In this document: in pieces, positions 8,936 to 16,855 of the stretch | Position numbering within the stretch: the first letter of the stretch is position 1 | Layout: each line of letters begins with the position of its first letter | Assembly: GCA_025356815.1 (NCBI GenBank) | Contig: JANXQL010000005.1 | Coordinates: 1 to 37,317 of the forward strand | Direction: 5' to 3' | DNA from: Pseudomonadota bacterium | Lineage (GTDB): Bacteria > Pseudomonadota > Gammaproteobacteria > Steroidobacterales > Steroidobacteraceae | Length of the DNA: 37,317 nt | Made by a program: the position numbers and the translations under genes | The notes under the pieces: generated by a model | The model's database searches: none | Told to the model about the DNA's origin: nothing | Seen by the model: the letters and a program-made list of their open reading frames with translations, nothing else

Positions 8936-10111
8936 ATGGCCCATTCATTGCGCGGCAGGACCGCCATCGTCGGCGCAGCTGACACCGACGTCGGCGTGAT
9001 CAAGCACATGGGTGCGACTCAGCTTTGCATCGAGGCCATCCTGCGGGCGCTGGGGGATGCCGGTATTTCGAAGGACGAGATAGACGGCCTAGTCACCTGC
9101 AACTCGATGGCCGAACCGTACCTGTACCACGCTGAAACCGTGGCCGAGTACCTGCAGATCTTCCCGAAATACTGCGTCAGCGTTGGCGCCGGCGGGGGCA
9201 CGACGTTCACCGCGCTGCATCAGGCGGCCTCTGCGATCGAAAGCGGCATCTGTCACACGGTCGTGATCGCGATGGCGGACAGCCTGCGTTCCGGGATGAG
9301 CCGCGAGAAGGCGCTCGCGATGCAGTCGTCGACGGGACATCCCCAGTTCGAGCGGCCTTACGGGTTGCCGGTGCCTGCGTACTACGCGCTGATCGCGCAG
9401 GCACATATGCATGAATACGGCACGACGCCTGAGCATCTCGCCGCGGTCGCCGTCGCTACGCGCCAGCACGCGATGCGCAATCCCAACGCGCAGATGCGCA
9501 CACCCATCACCATCGAAGATGTGCTTTCCAGCCGACTGATCGCGGATCCGCTTCACCTGCTCGACTGCTCGCTGGTCTCCGACGGCGGCGCCGCCGTGGT
9601 CCTCACCTCGCGCGAGCGCGCGCGGGATTTCCGGCGCCGCCCGGTCTACCTGCTCGGCGTTGGCGAGGGGCACGGCCATGAGCACATCAGCGCGGCCCGC
9701 AGCCTCACGACCTCCGCGGCCGTCGAGGCAGGCCAGCGCGCCTATGCGATGGCGGGCGTCGGACCACATGACATCGATTTCGCTCAGCTCTACGACTGCT
9801 TTACCCCGGTCGTGTTGATCGAGCTTGAGGATCTGGGCTTCTGCGCGAAGGGCGAGGCCGGACCCTTTGTCGCCGCCGGTCACACGGCGCCCGGGGGTTC
9901 ATTTCCGGTCAATACGCATGGCGGCCTGCTGTCGCACACCCATCCCGGCAATCCCGGGTCGATGTTCGCGTTGACCGAGACGGTGCTGCAGCTGCGCGGT
10001 GACGCCGGCGAGCGCCAGCTTGACAAGGCGGGTATCGCGCTCGTGCACGCGCAGGGCGGCATCATGTCGAGCCACTGTTCGATCATCCTCGGTCGGGAGG
10101 ACGCGGCATGA
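8936..10111 (+). CDS. Thiolase-like protein lacking the nucleophilic Cys (Ltp2/aldolase-like)
   Basis: A 391-residue thiolase-superfamily protein of the lipid-transfer/SCP-x branch (RTAIVGAADTDVGVIK start, DGGAAVVLTSRERARDF, QLYDCFTPVVLIELEDLGF, NTHGGLLSHTHPGNPGSM). Where true thiolases have the acylated Cys (CASG/CSTG), this protein reads VSVGAGGGTTFTAL (residues 81-94), so the nucleophile is missing; Cys80 lies slightly upstream, outside the normal position. The C-terminal second Cys motif is also degenerate (QGGIMSSHCSI). Such Cys-less members paired with a DUF35 protein include the actinobacterial retro-aldolase Ltp2. The next gene is a DUF35 protein overlapping by 4 nt, and the two preceding genes form a hotdog hydratase, so an aldolytic release of a ketone or aldehyde plus a short acyl-CoA is a reasonable inference. 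Conventional thiolysis is unlikely. Confidence 0.88.
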   Translation: MAHSLRGRTAIVGAADTDVGVIKHMGATQLCIEAILRALGDAGISKDEIDGLVTCNSMAEPYLYHAETVAEYLQIFPKYCVSVGAGGGTTFTALHQAASAIESGICHTVVIAMADSLRSGMSREKALAMQSSTGHPQFERPYGLPVPAYYALIAQAHMHEYGTTPEHLAAVAVATRQHAMRNPNAQMRTPITIEDVLSSRLIADPLHLLDCSLVSDGGAAVVLTSRERARDFRRRPVYLLGVGEGHGHEHISAARSLTTSAAVEAGQRAYAMAGVGPHDIDFAQLYDCFTPVVLIELEDLGFCAKGEAGPFVAAGHTAPGGSFPVNTHGGLLSHTHPGNPGSMFALTETVLQLRGDAGERQLDKAGIALVHAQGGIMSSHCSIILGREDAA

Positions 10112-10521
10112 GCGATATTCCCGCGAAGGCGGCCCCCGTCCCGTCGCCGGAGACCGCCGGGTATTGGGCAGGAGCGAAGCGTCACGAGCTGATGATCCAG
10201 CAGTGCAACTCGTGCGGGCGCCACCAGTTCTACCCTCGGGTGCTCTGCACCTCCTGCTCCAGCCGGATGGTGACCTGGGTGCGTGCCAGCGGACAGGCGA
10301 CGGTCACGAGCTATACCGTGGTCCGGCGTCCCGTGTCGGAGGCCTATGCCCCGGACGTTCCCTACGTCGTCGCGCTCGTGGCGCTCAAGGAAGGGCCGAC
10401 GATGATGACCCACGTCGTCGGGATTGATCCGGAGGACGTCCGGATAGGCCTTTCCGTCGAGGTTGCGTTCCAGGACTGGACCGAGGCGGTCTCGGTACCC
10501 GTGTTTCGTCCGGTCGGCTGA
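10108..10521 (+). CDS. DUF35 OB-fold/zinc-ribbon protein, partner of the thiolase-like enzyme
   Basis: A 137-residue DUF35 protein with a rubredoxin-like zinc ribbon, Cys33-x2-Cys36-x10-Cys47-x2-Cys50 (CNSCG and CTSCS), followed by an OB-fold beta barrel (GQATVTSYTVVRRP, PYVVALVALKEGPTMMTHVVG, IGLSVEVAFQDW). DUF35 proteins form complexes with thiolase-like enzymes, acting as an acyl-CoA channel or scaffold, for example with HMG-CoA synthase in archaea and Ltp2 in steroid-degrading actinobacteria. The ATG overlaps the stop of the thiolase-like gene (ATGA), which supports a stoichiometric complex. It ends the four-gene hydratase/aldolase-like operon; a weak hairpin follows at 10533-10557. Confidence 0.92.
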   Translation: MSDIPAKAAPVPSPETAGYWAGAKRHELMIQQCNSCGRHQFYPRVLCTSCSSRMVTWVRASGQATVTSYTVVRRPVSEAYAPDVPYVVALVALKEGPTMMTHVVGIDPEDVRIGLSVEVAFQDWTEAVSVPVFRPVG

Positions 10522-10814
10522 GGCGCCGGTGCCGGCCCGACGGGCCGAGCCGATTTTGGTGTTGCGCCGACGAGACAAAATGGCGACGGGCCGATTGGGG
10601 CTTGTCCGGACGTTGAGTTTCCGGGGTGTAACTGAGCCACGACAGGTCGGAGCTGTTTTTTACAGCGAAATAAAAAAAACCGTCAGGCTTGTCTAAATTC
10701 GGTAAGCAGGGGTAGGATCCGTGGCACGGTCGGTCGGAGTGGCATGAAGCCCACGGCCGCTTTGGAAGATTTCAGAACGAATTTCAGATCAACGCTTCCC
10801 TGGGGGGGTTCTGC
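10522..10814. other. Intergenic region upstream of the TonB receptor
   Basis: About 293 nt with a possible operon-end hairpin (10533-10557) and then an A/T-rich patch at 10650-10705 (poly-T then GAAATAAAAAAAACC, then TTGTCTAAATTC) that stands out from the surrounding G+C-rich DNA. This is the likely promoter zone for the receptor, but no confident -35/-10 pair can be fixed. No gene is seen. Confidence 0.45.
10533..10557 (+). terminator. Weak hairpin at end of hydratase/aldolase-like operon
   Basis: CGGCCC and GGGCCG arms (10533-10538 and 10542-10547) around GAC, with outer CGGCT/AGCCG pairing (10515-10519 with 10548-10552), followed by GATTTT. The T-run is short, so termination efficiency is doubtful. 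Confidence 0.35.
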
Positions 10815-13337
10815 ATGTCGAAGCAGCACGATTCATTTATTCTGCGTGCCGCAGTGGCGCTGGCGCTCGTCGCCGGCTCCGCTGGCAGCGCGCTTGCGCA
10901 GCAGGCAGCCGCCTCTGCGGGCGGCCTTGAAGAGGTCATCGTCAGCGCGACGCGTCGCGAGTCCAATCTGCAGTCGACGCCAATTGCGGTGTCGGCACTC
11001 GACCAGGGCCTGATCACTGAGGTATCGCCGCAGACGATCAGTGACCTTGCCGCCTTTGTTCCGAACTTCTCCGCCGCCAAGGTCAACGGCTTCAACGCGG
11101 CGTCCTTCGCGATGCGCGGCGTCGGCCAGACGGACATCATCGTTTATACCGAGGCACCGGTCGGCGTGATCGTCGACGACTTCGTCATGCCGAACGTGCA
11201 GACGCAGATCCTCGACGCCTTCGACGTCTCCTCGATCGAAGTGCTGCGTGGCCCGCAGGGCACGCTGTTCGGCAAGAACACCACGGGCGGGGCCGTCGTC
11301 GTCCACACCAAGCAGGCCGAGCTGAACACCTGGTCCAGCGAGGCACAGGTGCAGTTCGGCACGCCGGACGTGAGCCTGCGTAACATCCAGGCCGCCGTGA
11401 ACATCCCACTGCTTACCGACAAGCTCGCGCTGCGCGTCGTCGTCTCGGACGAGCAGGTTGCAGGCTACATGCGCAACAACGCGTCCAGCACCTTCGCGAC
11501 CCCCTACGCGCAGTACGGCGGCACGGAGGTGGCTCCGGGCGTCTTCCTCGGCAGCTACAAGGGCAACGGCGCGCGCGTCGGTGGCACGGACGTGCTCTCG
11601 GGCCGCGTCAAGCTGAACTGGCAGGTCACCGACGACCTTTCGGCGAAGCTCCAGTACGAGCAAGTGCGCGATCGCTCGGATACCCCCGCCGCGGTCAACA
11701 CCTCGCCGGCGGGTACGGTGTTCTCGCTGCTCGGCCTGCAGGCCAACTGCACCGAGCGCGACCCACTCAACTGCGCGGGCATGGACAACCGCGCGGGCTA
11801 CCTCCTCGACGTCCAGAAGGGTCACCACGTCGACACCGACGGCGTCTACGCCAACATCGACTGGAAGACCAGCGCCGGCACGTTGACCCTCGATGGCGGC
11901 TACCGGTCGCAGGACTCAAGCCTGCCGTCGGACTACACGGGCACTGTCGGTCCTGTGTCGGTCTTCGATGCGAACCGGTCGGACATCCGCAAGACGTACC
12001 AGTACGAAGCGCGCTTCGCGAGCAAGGACATCGGTCCGATTAACTACGTCGTCGGTGCGTTCTACCAGCACGACGACACGAAGTTCTGCGTCGCTCAGGT
12101 CCTCGGCCTGTATGACCTCTTCTTCGTGCCGACGCCGGCTGGCACGTCACCGGGTGGGTTCAACAACAACCCGCAGGTGATGTGCAACGCGCAGAAGTCG
12201 ACCTCGCAGGCAGTGTATGGCGAGCTCAACTGGAAGACGACCGACAAGATGACCGTCACGCTCGGCGCGCGCTACACCCAGGACAAAAAGGATTTCATTG
12301 CGCGCGAGCAGCTGTTTGTGCAGCAGCTCAATGGATCGCCGAGTGCGGGGCCGTGTGGCGCACTTGAGGTCCGTGATTCCGAAGGTAACGTGGTTCTTCC
12401 GCTATGTCCGGTCGATCCCTCCCTCACATGGGACAAATTGCCGGGTGGCCTCATGGGCGGGGCGGACTTCAACAAGTACGCGCTTGGCGTAGTGCGTAGC
12501 AGCCACGACTGGTCCTCGCCGACCTACCGACTGCTGGTGTCGTACCAGTTCACACCCGACTTGTTCGGCTACGGCAGCTTCAGCCATGGCTACAAGGCCG
12601 GTGGCTACAACGACCAGATTGGCACGAGTGGCATACCGGTCACGGCGGACGAGCTGCGGCCGACGAACCCGGAAAAGGCCGACTCGTTCGAAGTCGGCAT
12701 GAAGGCCGAGTTCATGGACCATCGGATTCGCGTTAACGAGGCGGCCTTCTACGTAAAGTACAAGGATGCGATCCGCCAGGTCGTAGTGCCGGCGACGAAC
12801 GCCTCGGGTCAAGCGGGCGAGGAGACACTGTTCCGCAACGCAGCCAGCATGACGGTCTATGGCCTGGAGAACGAGATCACGGCGAAGCTCTCCGACCACC
12901 TCACGCTGCGGCTGCCGGCGAGCTACCAGCACTGCAAGTACGACAGCTTCACCAGCGACGGAGCGACCTTCGACCTGACGACGATCCCGCCGGCGCGCTG
13001 CCCTGAATACACGGCGACCGTTGCGCTCTCCTGGAGGGGTGGTCCGGTGTCGGTCGAGGGCTCGGCCAACTACCAGAGCAAGAACCTCGACACGTTCTCG
13101 ATCGCAAACACGGCGCCGTGGGCGCAGACGTTCCTCGACGCGCGCACGCTTGTGGATGCGTCGGTGACGTTCCACGGTGAAAACGACCAGTGGCATGTCA
13201 AGGTGCTCGGCCGCAACCTGACCGACAAGCGGTACGTGGCTTCGTCGCAGAACGTTGATCCGCTGTGGATCTGGACGCTGTACGGCGAGCCGCGCTACTT
13301 CGGCGTCGAGTACGGCGTGAAGTTCGGCAAGCGCTGA
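10815..13337 (+). CDS. TonB-dependent outer-membrane receptor
   Basis: An 840-residue TonB-dependent receptor. It begins with a signal peptide (charged start MSKQHDSFILR, hydrophobic core AAVALALVAGSAG, cleavage near ALAQ). A TonB-box/plug start follows (GGLEEVIVSATRRESNLQSTPIAVSAL), then the plug core IEVLRGPQGTLFGKNTTGGAVVVHTK and a long run of beta-barrel strands ending FGVEYGVKFGKR. The N-terminal wording is typical of the large receptor expansions of sphingomonads, caulobacters and hydrocarbon- or steroid-degrading gammaproteobacteria. It imports a large or scarce substrate, powered by TonB. Its placement inside an acyl-CoA catabolic region suggests uptake of the pathway substrate rather than iron, but that is inference. 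It stands alone and is followed by a strong terminator. Confidence 0.95.
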   Translation: MSKQHDSFILRAAVALALVAGSAGSALAQQAAASAGGLEEVIVSATRRESNLQSTPIAVSALDQGLITEVSPQTISDLAAFVPNFSAAKVNGFNAASFAMRGVGQTDIIVYTEAPVGVIVDDFVMPNVQTQILDAFDVSSIEVLRGPQGTLFGKNTTGGAVVVHTKQAELNTWSSEAQVQFGTPDVSLRNIQAAVNIPLLTDKLALRVVVSDEQVAGYMRNNASSTFATPYAQYGGTEVAPGVFLGSYKGNGARVGGTDVLSGRVKLNWQVTDDLSAKLQYEQVRDRSDTPAAVNTSPAGTVFSLLGLQANCTERDPLNCAGMDNRAGYLLDVQKGHHVDTDGVYANIDWKTSAGTLTLDGGYRSQDSSLPSDYTGTVGPVSVFDANRSDIRKTYQYEARFASKDIGPINYVVGAFYQHDDTKFCVAQVLGLYDLFFVPTPAGTSPGGFNNNPQVMCNAQKSTSQAVYGELNWKTTDKMTVTLGARYTQDKKDFIAREQLFVQQLNGSPSAGPCGALEVRDSEGNVVLPLCPVDPSLTWDKLPGGLMGGADFNKYALGVVRSSHDWSSPTYRLLVSYQFTPDLFGYGSFSHGYKAGGYNDQIGTSGIPVTADELRPTNPEKADSFEVGMKAEFMDHRIRVNEAAFYVKYKDAIRQVVVPATNASGQAGEETLFRNAASMTVYGLENEITAKLSDHLTLRLPASYQHCKYDSFTSDGATFDLTTIPPARCPEYTATVALSWRGGPVSVEGSANYQSKNLDTFSIANTAPWAQTFLDARTLVDASVTFHGENDQWHVKVLGRNLTDKRYVASSQNVDPLWIWTLYGEPRYFGVEYGVKFGKR

Positions 13338-13360
13338 TCGCGGCCCGTCCAGGCTGATCG

Positions 13361-13391
13361 AAGGGCCGGCGAAAGCCGGCCCTTCTTTTTT
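13361..13391 (+). terminator. Rho-independent terminator after the TonB receptor
   Basis: A perfect 10-bp stem (AAGGGCCGGC at 13361-13370 with its complement at 13375-13384), GAAA tetraloop and a following C-T6 run (13385-13391). It ends the receptor transcript, in the gap before the convergent TetR gene. Confidence 0.93.
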
Positions 13392-13424
13392 GAGCTTAAA
13401 GCCGCTGAGGACTCGCCGGCGCCG

Positions 13425-14057
13425 TCAAGCGTCGCGCAGTTCGTGCAGCTTGTCTGCGAGGTAGCGCAGCACGCGGCGATCGCGGTCACCGCCGCGGTGG
13501 GTGAGCGAGCTGATCGCAAGGCCTTCCATCACGTAGCGTGATAGGTCGAGCGCGATGTCGAACTGCTCGTCGCGACCCTGCCATTCCGGGAATACTTCCT
13601 TCGCGGTCTGGTACCACTCGCGCTCAAAGGCTTCGGCCGTTGGCTTCAGGATGCCGGCGAGCTCGGGATCGGTGCGCGCAGCCACGGAGAGCTCGAGGAA
13701 CGCGACGAACAAAGGATGGCGGACATGGTCGAAGAACGCGTCCACGCCAAGCAGCACCCGATCCTGGCCACCCTCCGAGGAGCGGGTCATCGCCTTGCGA
13801 AAGGCCTTCAGGCGCTTCTTGTGAAGGTGTTCGACGGCGCCGCGTACGATGTCGAGCTTGGACGGGAAGTGGTGCAGCATCGCACCGCGCGACAGCCCGG
13901 CCTTCTGCGCGATCGCGGTCGTCGTCGCGCCCCGGTAGCCGTGTTCGACGATGCAGGAGATCGCGCTGTCGAGGATCGCGTTGCGCGTCGCGGCGCTCTT
14001 CTGGGCCTGCCAGCCGAGTTCTGTTGCCGCGTCGTCACGATTGTCATGGTCTAGCAT
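13425..14057 (-). CDS. TetR-family transcriptional regulator
   Basis: A 210-residue TetR/AcrR regulator with a clear N-terminal DNA-binding domain (TRNAILDSAISCIVEHGYRG, then TTTAIAQKAGLSRGAMLHHFPSK) and a C-terminal ligand domain (FFDHVRHPLFVAFLELSVAART, SRYVMEGLAISS). I start it at the ATG at 14057 (MLDHDNRDDAATELGWQ). The frame extends to 14111 but the additional residues are arginine-rich and unlike the family. It is divergent from the SDR/ligase pair, with a 204-nt gap, so it probably controls those genes and itself. It is not obviously related to the TetR-1/TetR-2 pair. No convincing palindrome was found in the gap apart from a GCCGGC repeat. Confidence 0.92.
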   Translation of the reverse strand: MLDHDNRDDAATELGWQAQKSAATRNAILDSAISCIVEHGYRGATTTAIAQKAGLSRGAMLHHFPSKLDIVRGAVEHLHKKRLKAFRKAMTRSSEGGQDRVLLGVDAFFDHVRHPLFVAFLELSVAARTDPELAGILKPTAEAFEREWYQTAKEVFPEWQGRDEQFDIALDLSRYVMEGLAISSLTHRGGDRDRRVLRYLADKLHELRDA

Positions 14058-14261
14058 TCGTCTCGCTCTTCGGTCGGCGCATCTGGATGCTGCAGTGCGG
14101 TGTGCTGGCAAGCAGGGCAGCGAACCAGAATGTTTGCGCTGCCTGTAAAAGTCAAACGATATTGAAACCGACAGCGCTGACTGTTACTTTGGAGTTCTGT
14201 GCCGGCCCGTAGAAGCCGGCCACGTAGTCCAGTACTTCTTGTCCATCGAGGGGGGCTTCGC

Positions 14262-15020
14262 ATGGGTCGTGTATCAGGCAAGGTGGCGCTCGTGACGGGC
14301 GCCGCAATTGGACTTGGCCGCGCGGATGCGATCGCGCTTGTGCGCGAAGGCGCGAACGTCATGGTCACCGACGTCAACGTCGCGGCGGGTGAGGCGCTTG
14401 TCGCCGAACTGAATGCAACACGCGCCGGATCGGCGCACTTCATGCGTCAGGACGTCAGCGACGAGGCCAGTTGGATCGCAGTCCTCGACGACGTGAAGCG
14501 ACGCTTCGGTGGGTTGCACGTGCTTGTCAACAACGCCGGCATGGTCACCATCGGCACGCCCGAATCGACGACCCTCGAGCAGTTCAGAAAGCACCAGGCG
14601 GTGATGTCCGAGGGCGTGTTCCTCGGCTGCAAGTACGCAATCCCGCTGATGCGCGACAGCGGTGGCGGTTCGATCATCAACATGTCGTCAGTCGCCTCCC
14701 ATCTCGGGTATCCGGTCTACTTCGCCTACACCGCCGCGAAGGGCGCCGTCCGCTCTATGACCAAGGCCATGGCCGTCCACTGCCAGATGAACAAGTACAA
14801 CATTCGCTGCAATTCGATCCACGCCGGCGCGATCCACACGGCGATGGTCGAGAACTCCGCGAAGGAACTCGGCATGTCGATCAGCGCGTTCGAGCAGATG
14901 CCGACGGGACTTGGCAAGCCCGAGGACGTTGCGAACCTCGTGCTGTTCCTGGCTTCCGAGGAATCGCGGTTCATCAACGGCGCGGAACTGATGATCGACA
15001 ACGCCCTCACGGTGCAGTGA
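14262..15020 (+). CDS. Short-chain dehydrogenase/reductase (SDR)
   Basis: A classical SDR of 252 residues with the cofactor motif TGAAIGLGRADA, the Asp after strand 2 (VTDVN, suggesting NAD preference), NNAG (VNNAGMV), catalytic Ser in INMSSVASHLGYP and YTAAK for Tyr/Lys, and a C-terminal FINGAELMIDNALTVQ. It would oxidise a hydroxyl or reduce a ketone on a catabolic intermediate, with hydroxysteroid dehydrogenases among the close relatives in this class. The ATG at 14262 has GAGGGGGG at 14249-14256; the longer frame from 14199 adds unrelated residues. It is followed after 53 nt by an acyl-CoA ligase on the same strand and is divergent from a TetR gene, forming a small regulated unit. Confidence 0.93.
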   Translation: MGRVSGKVALVTGAAIGLGRADAIALVREGANVMVTDVNVAAGEALVAELNATRAGSAHFMRQDVSDEASWIAVLDDVKRRFGGLHVLVNNAGMVTIGTPESTTLEQFRKHQAVMSEGVFLGCKYAIPLMRDSGGGSIINMSSVASHLGYPVYFAYTAAKGAVRSMTKAMAVHCQMNKYNIRCNSIHAGAIHTAMVENSAKELGMSISAFEQMPTGLGKPEDVANLVLFLASEESRFINGAELMIDNALTVQ

Positions 15021-15073
15021 CGGCGGCAGGTCGCGCCGCGCGCGACCCCGGATCGGACAGCTCGGAGAGTTAA

Positions 15074-16837
15074 ATGGCCACGAAGAAGACGTCGCGCTCG
15101 ACGACCGCCCCGAAGAAGGGCAGCCGAAAGGCGCCCAAGCAGGCCGTTCGCAAGGTGCCATCGAGCAAGCCGCCCAAACCGGCGAAGGAGTCCCTGGCCG
15201 CGCTACGGATCTCGGTGACGACGATCGGCGACCTGCTGCTGACGGCAGCAGACCGACATGGGAGCTCCGACGCGCTCATCTTCGAAAAGCGCAAGCTCAC
15301 CTACCGTGACCTGACCGCACGCGCGATGCGGCACGCCCGTTCCCTGCAAGCGCTCGGCGTCAAGCCCCGCGACCACGTCGGCTTGTTGTTACCGTCGAGT
15401 GTGGAATTCGTGGAGTTCCTGTTCGCCATCGCGCTGTGTGGTGCGGTAACGGTCCCAATCAACGCACGGTATCGGCCGCACGAACTGTCGTATGTCGTCG
15501 AGAACGGCGACCTCGTGACCGTCATCACGACGTCCGATGTGCCTGATCAGGTCGACTTCGCGTTGCGCTTGCGCACGGCGCTGCCGGGGCTCGCGGCGCA
15601 GAAGGATGCGATGGCGCTGTCGCTCACCGAGGCACCGCGGCTGCGCAATATGGTCCTGCTCGGGAAGAAGCCGCAGCCCGGCTACGTGGGTCATCAGGAT
15701 TTCGTGAAGCTCGGGGCCTCGGTCGATGAGGACTCGGTGCACCGTGCGCGGCTCGGGGTCCGCGTCCGCGACGTCGGACTGATGCTCTATACTTCGGGGA
15801 CAACCGCGAACCCGAAAGGCTGCCTGATCACCCACGAGGCAATGGTCCGCAATAGCATCGCGCTCGGTCGCCACCGCTACCAGCTGACGGCGAGCGACCG
15901 GTTCTGGTCGCCCCTGCCGTTGTTCCACATTGCAGCGATTCTGCCACTGATCGCGGCTTTCGACGTCGGTGCCGCCTACCTGACGGCAGGGATTTTCGAG
16001 GCAGGGAAGGCACTGGAGATGCTCGAGGGCGAGCAGGCAACGGCGACCTATCCATGCTTCGTGGCGATTATGTCCGACTTGATCTACCACCCGAACTTCA
16101 GCAAGACGGACCTGTCGCGGGTCCGCCTGATGAACTCCAGCTTCGCGCTGCAGCCGCCCGGTATCAAGGATGCGATGCTCAAGGCGCTGCCGAACGCGAT
16201 CCAGGTGGGTACTTTCGGCATGACTGAGACCGCTGGTACCGTGTCCACCAGCATGCTGACTGACACGCTGAAGGCCCGCGTGACAGGCCTCGGCAAGCCA
16301 TTGCCCGGCCTTGAGGTACGGATCGTCGATCCAGAGACTGGCGCGGATCTTGGACCCGGTGCGCACGGGGAAGTGCTCGTGCGCGGGTACAGCACTCTTG
16401 AGGGTTACTACAAGGACCCGGTGAAGACCGCAGCAGCCCTCGACAAGGAAGGCTGGTACCACACGGGCGACATCGGTTCGCGCGACGCCGAGGGCGTCAT
16501 GATGTTCCACGGACGTACGAAGGACATGCTCAAGGTCGGAGGCGAGAACGTGGCGGCCGCCGAAATCGAGGCATGCCTGCAGCGTCACCCGTCCGTGAAG
16601 CTCGCCCAGGTCGTCGGTATCCCCGACCCGCGCCTGGTCGAGGTCGCAGCCGCATTCGTGGAGCTCAAGCCCGGTGGCGTGGTGACGCCGCAGGAGTTGA
16701 TGGCCCACTGCAAGGCCGAGATCGCCGGATTCAAGGTGCCGCGACAGGTTCGCTTCGTGACGGAGTGGCCGATGTCGACCAGCAAGATCCAGAAGTTCAG
16801 GCTTCGGGACCAACTGGTCGCCGAACTCGGTCTCTAG
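15074..16837 (+). CDS. AMP-forming acyl-CoA synthetase with basic N-terminal tail
   Basis: A 587-residue ANL-superfamily ligase that activates a carboxylic acid to acyl-AMP and then acyl-CoA. The motifs are intact: LMLYTSGTTANPKG (residues 237-250), GTFGMTETAG, the hinge region YHTGDIGSRDAEGVMMFHGRTKDMLKVGGENV (Asp near 465), and the C-terminal catalytic Lys in TSKIQKFRLRD. The first 42 residues are an unusual low-complexity tail rich in Lys, Pro, Ser and Ala (MATKKTSRSTTAPKKG and on) resembling histone-H1-like tails. The enzyme proper starts at about residue 44. The sequence around the ATG at 15074 (GGAGAG 8 nt before) supports initiation there, so the tail is probably made. It follows the SDR and faces a convergent acyl-CoA dehydrogenase 18 nt away. 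Confidence 0.93.
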   Translation: MATKKTSRSTTAPKKGSRKAPKQAVRKVPSSKPPKPAKESLAALRISVTTIGDLLLTAADRHGSSDALIFEKRKLTYRDLTARAMRHARSLQALGVKPRDHVGLLLPSSVEFVEFLFAIALCGAVTVPINARYRPHELSYVVENGDLVTVITTSDVPDQVDFALRLRTALPGLAAQKDAMALSLTEAPRLRNMVLLGKKPQPGYVGHQDFVKLGASVDEDSVHRARLGVRVRDVGLMLYTSGTTANPKGCLITHEAMVRNSIALGRHRYQLTASDRFWSPLPLFHIAAILPLIAAFDVGAAYLTAGIFEAGKALEMLEGEQATATYPCFVAIMSDLIYHPNFSKTDLSRVRLMNSSFALQPPGIKDAMLKALPNAIQVGTFGMTETAGTVSTSMLTDTLKARVTGLGKPLPGLEVRIVDPETGADLGPGAHGEVLVRGYSTLEGYYKDPVKTAAALDKEGWYHTGDIGSRDAEGVMMFHGRTKDMLKVGGENVAAAEIEACLQRHPSVKLAQVVGIPDPRLVEVAAAFVELKPGGVVTPQELMAHCKAEIAGFKVPRQVRFVTEWPMSTSKIQKFRLRDQLVAELGL

Positions 16838-16855
16838 GTCGGATTCCGGGACTGC

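Noticed and set aside
14207-14222. GCCGGC repeats before the SDR as an operator or terminator
   Set aside because: The arms are short and such G+C-rich repeats are common here; no T-run follows.
15389-16813. Long minus-strand open frame (474 codons) opposite the acyl-CoA ligase
   Set aside because: Antisense shadow of a gene with intact ANL motifs; low-complexity His/Arg-rich translation.
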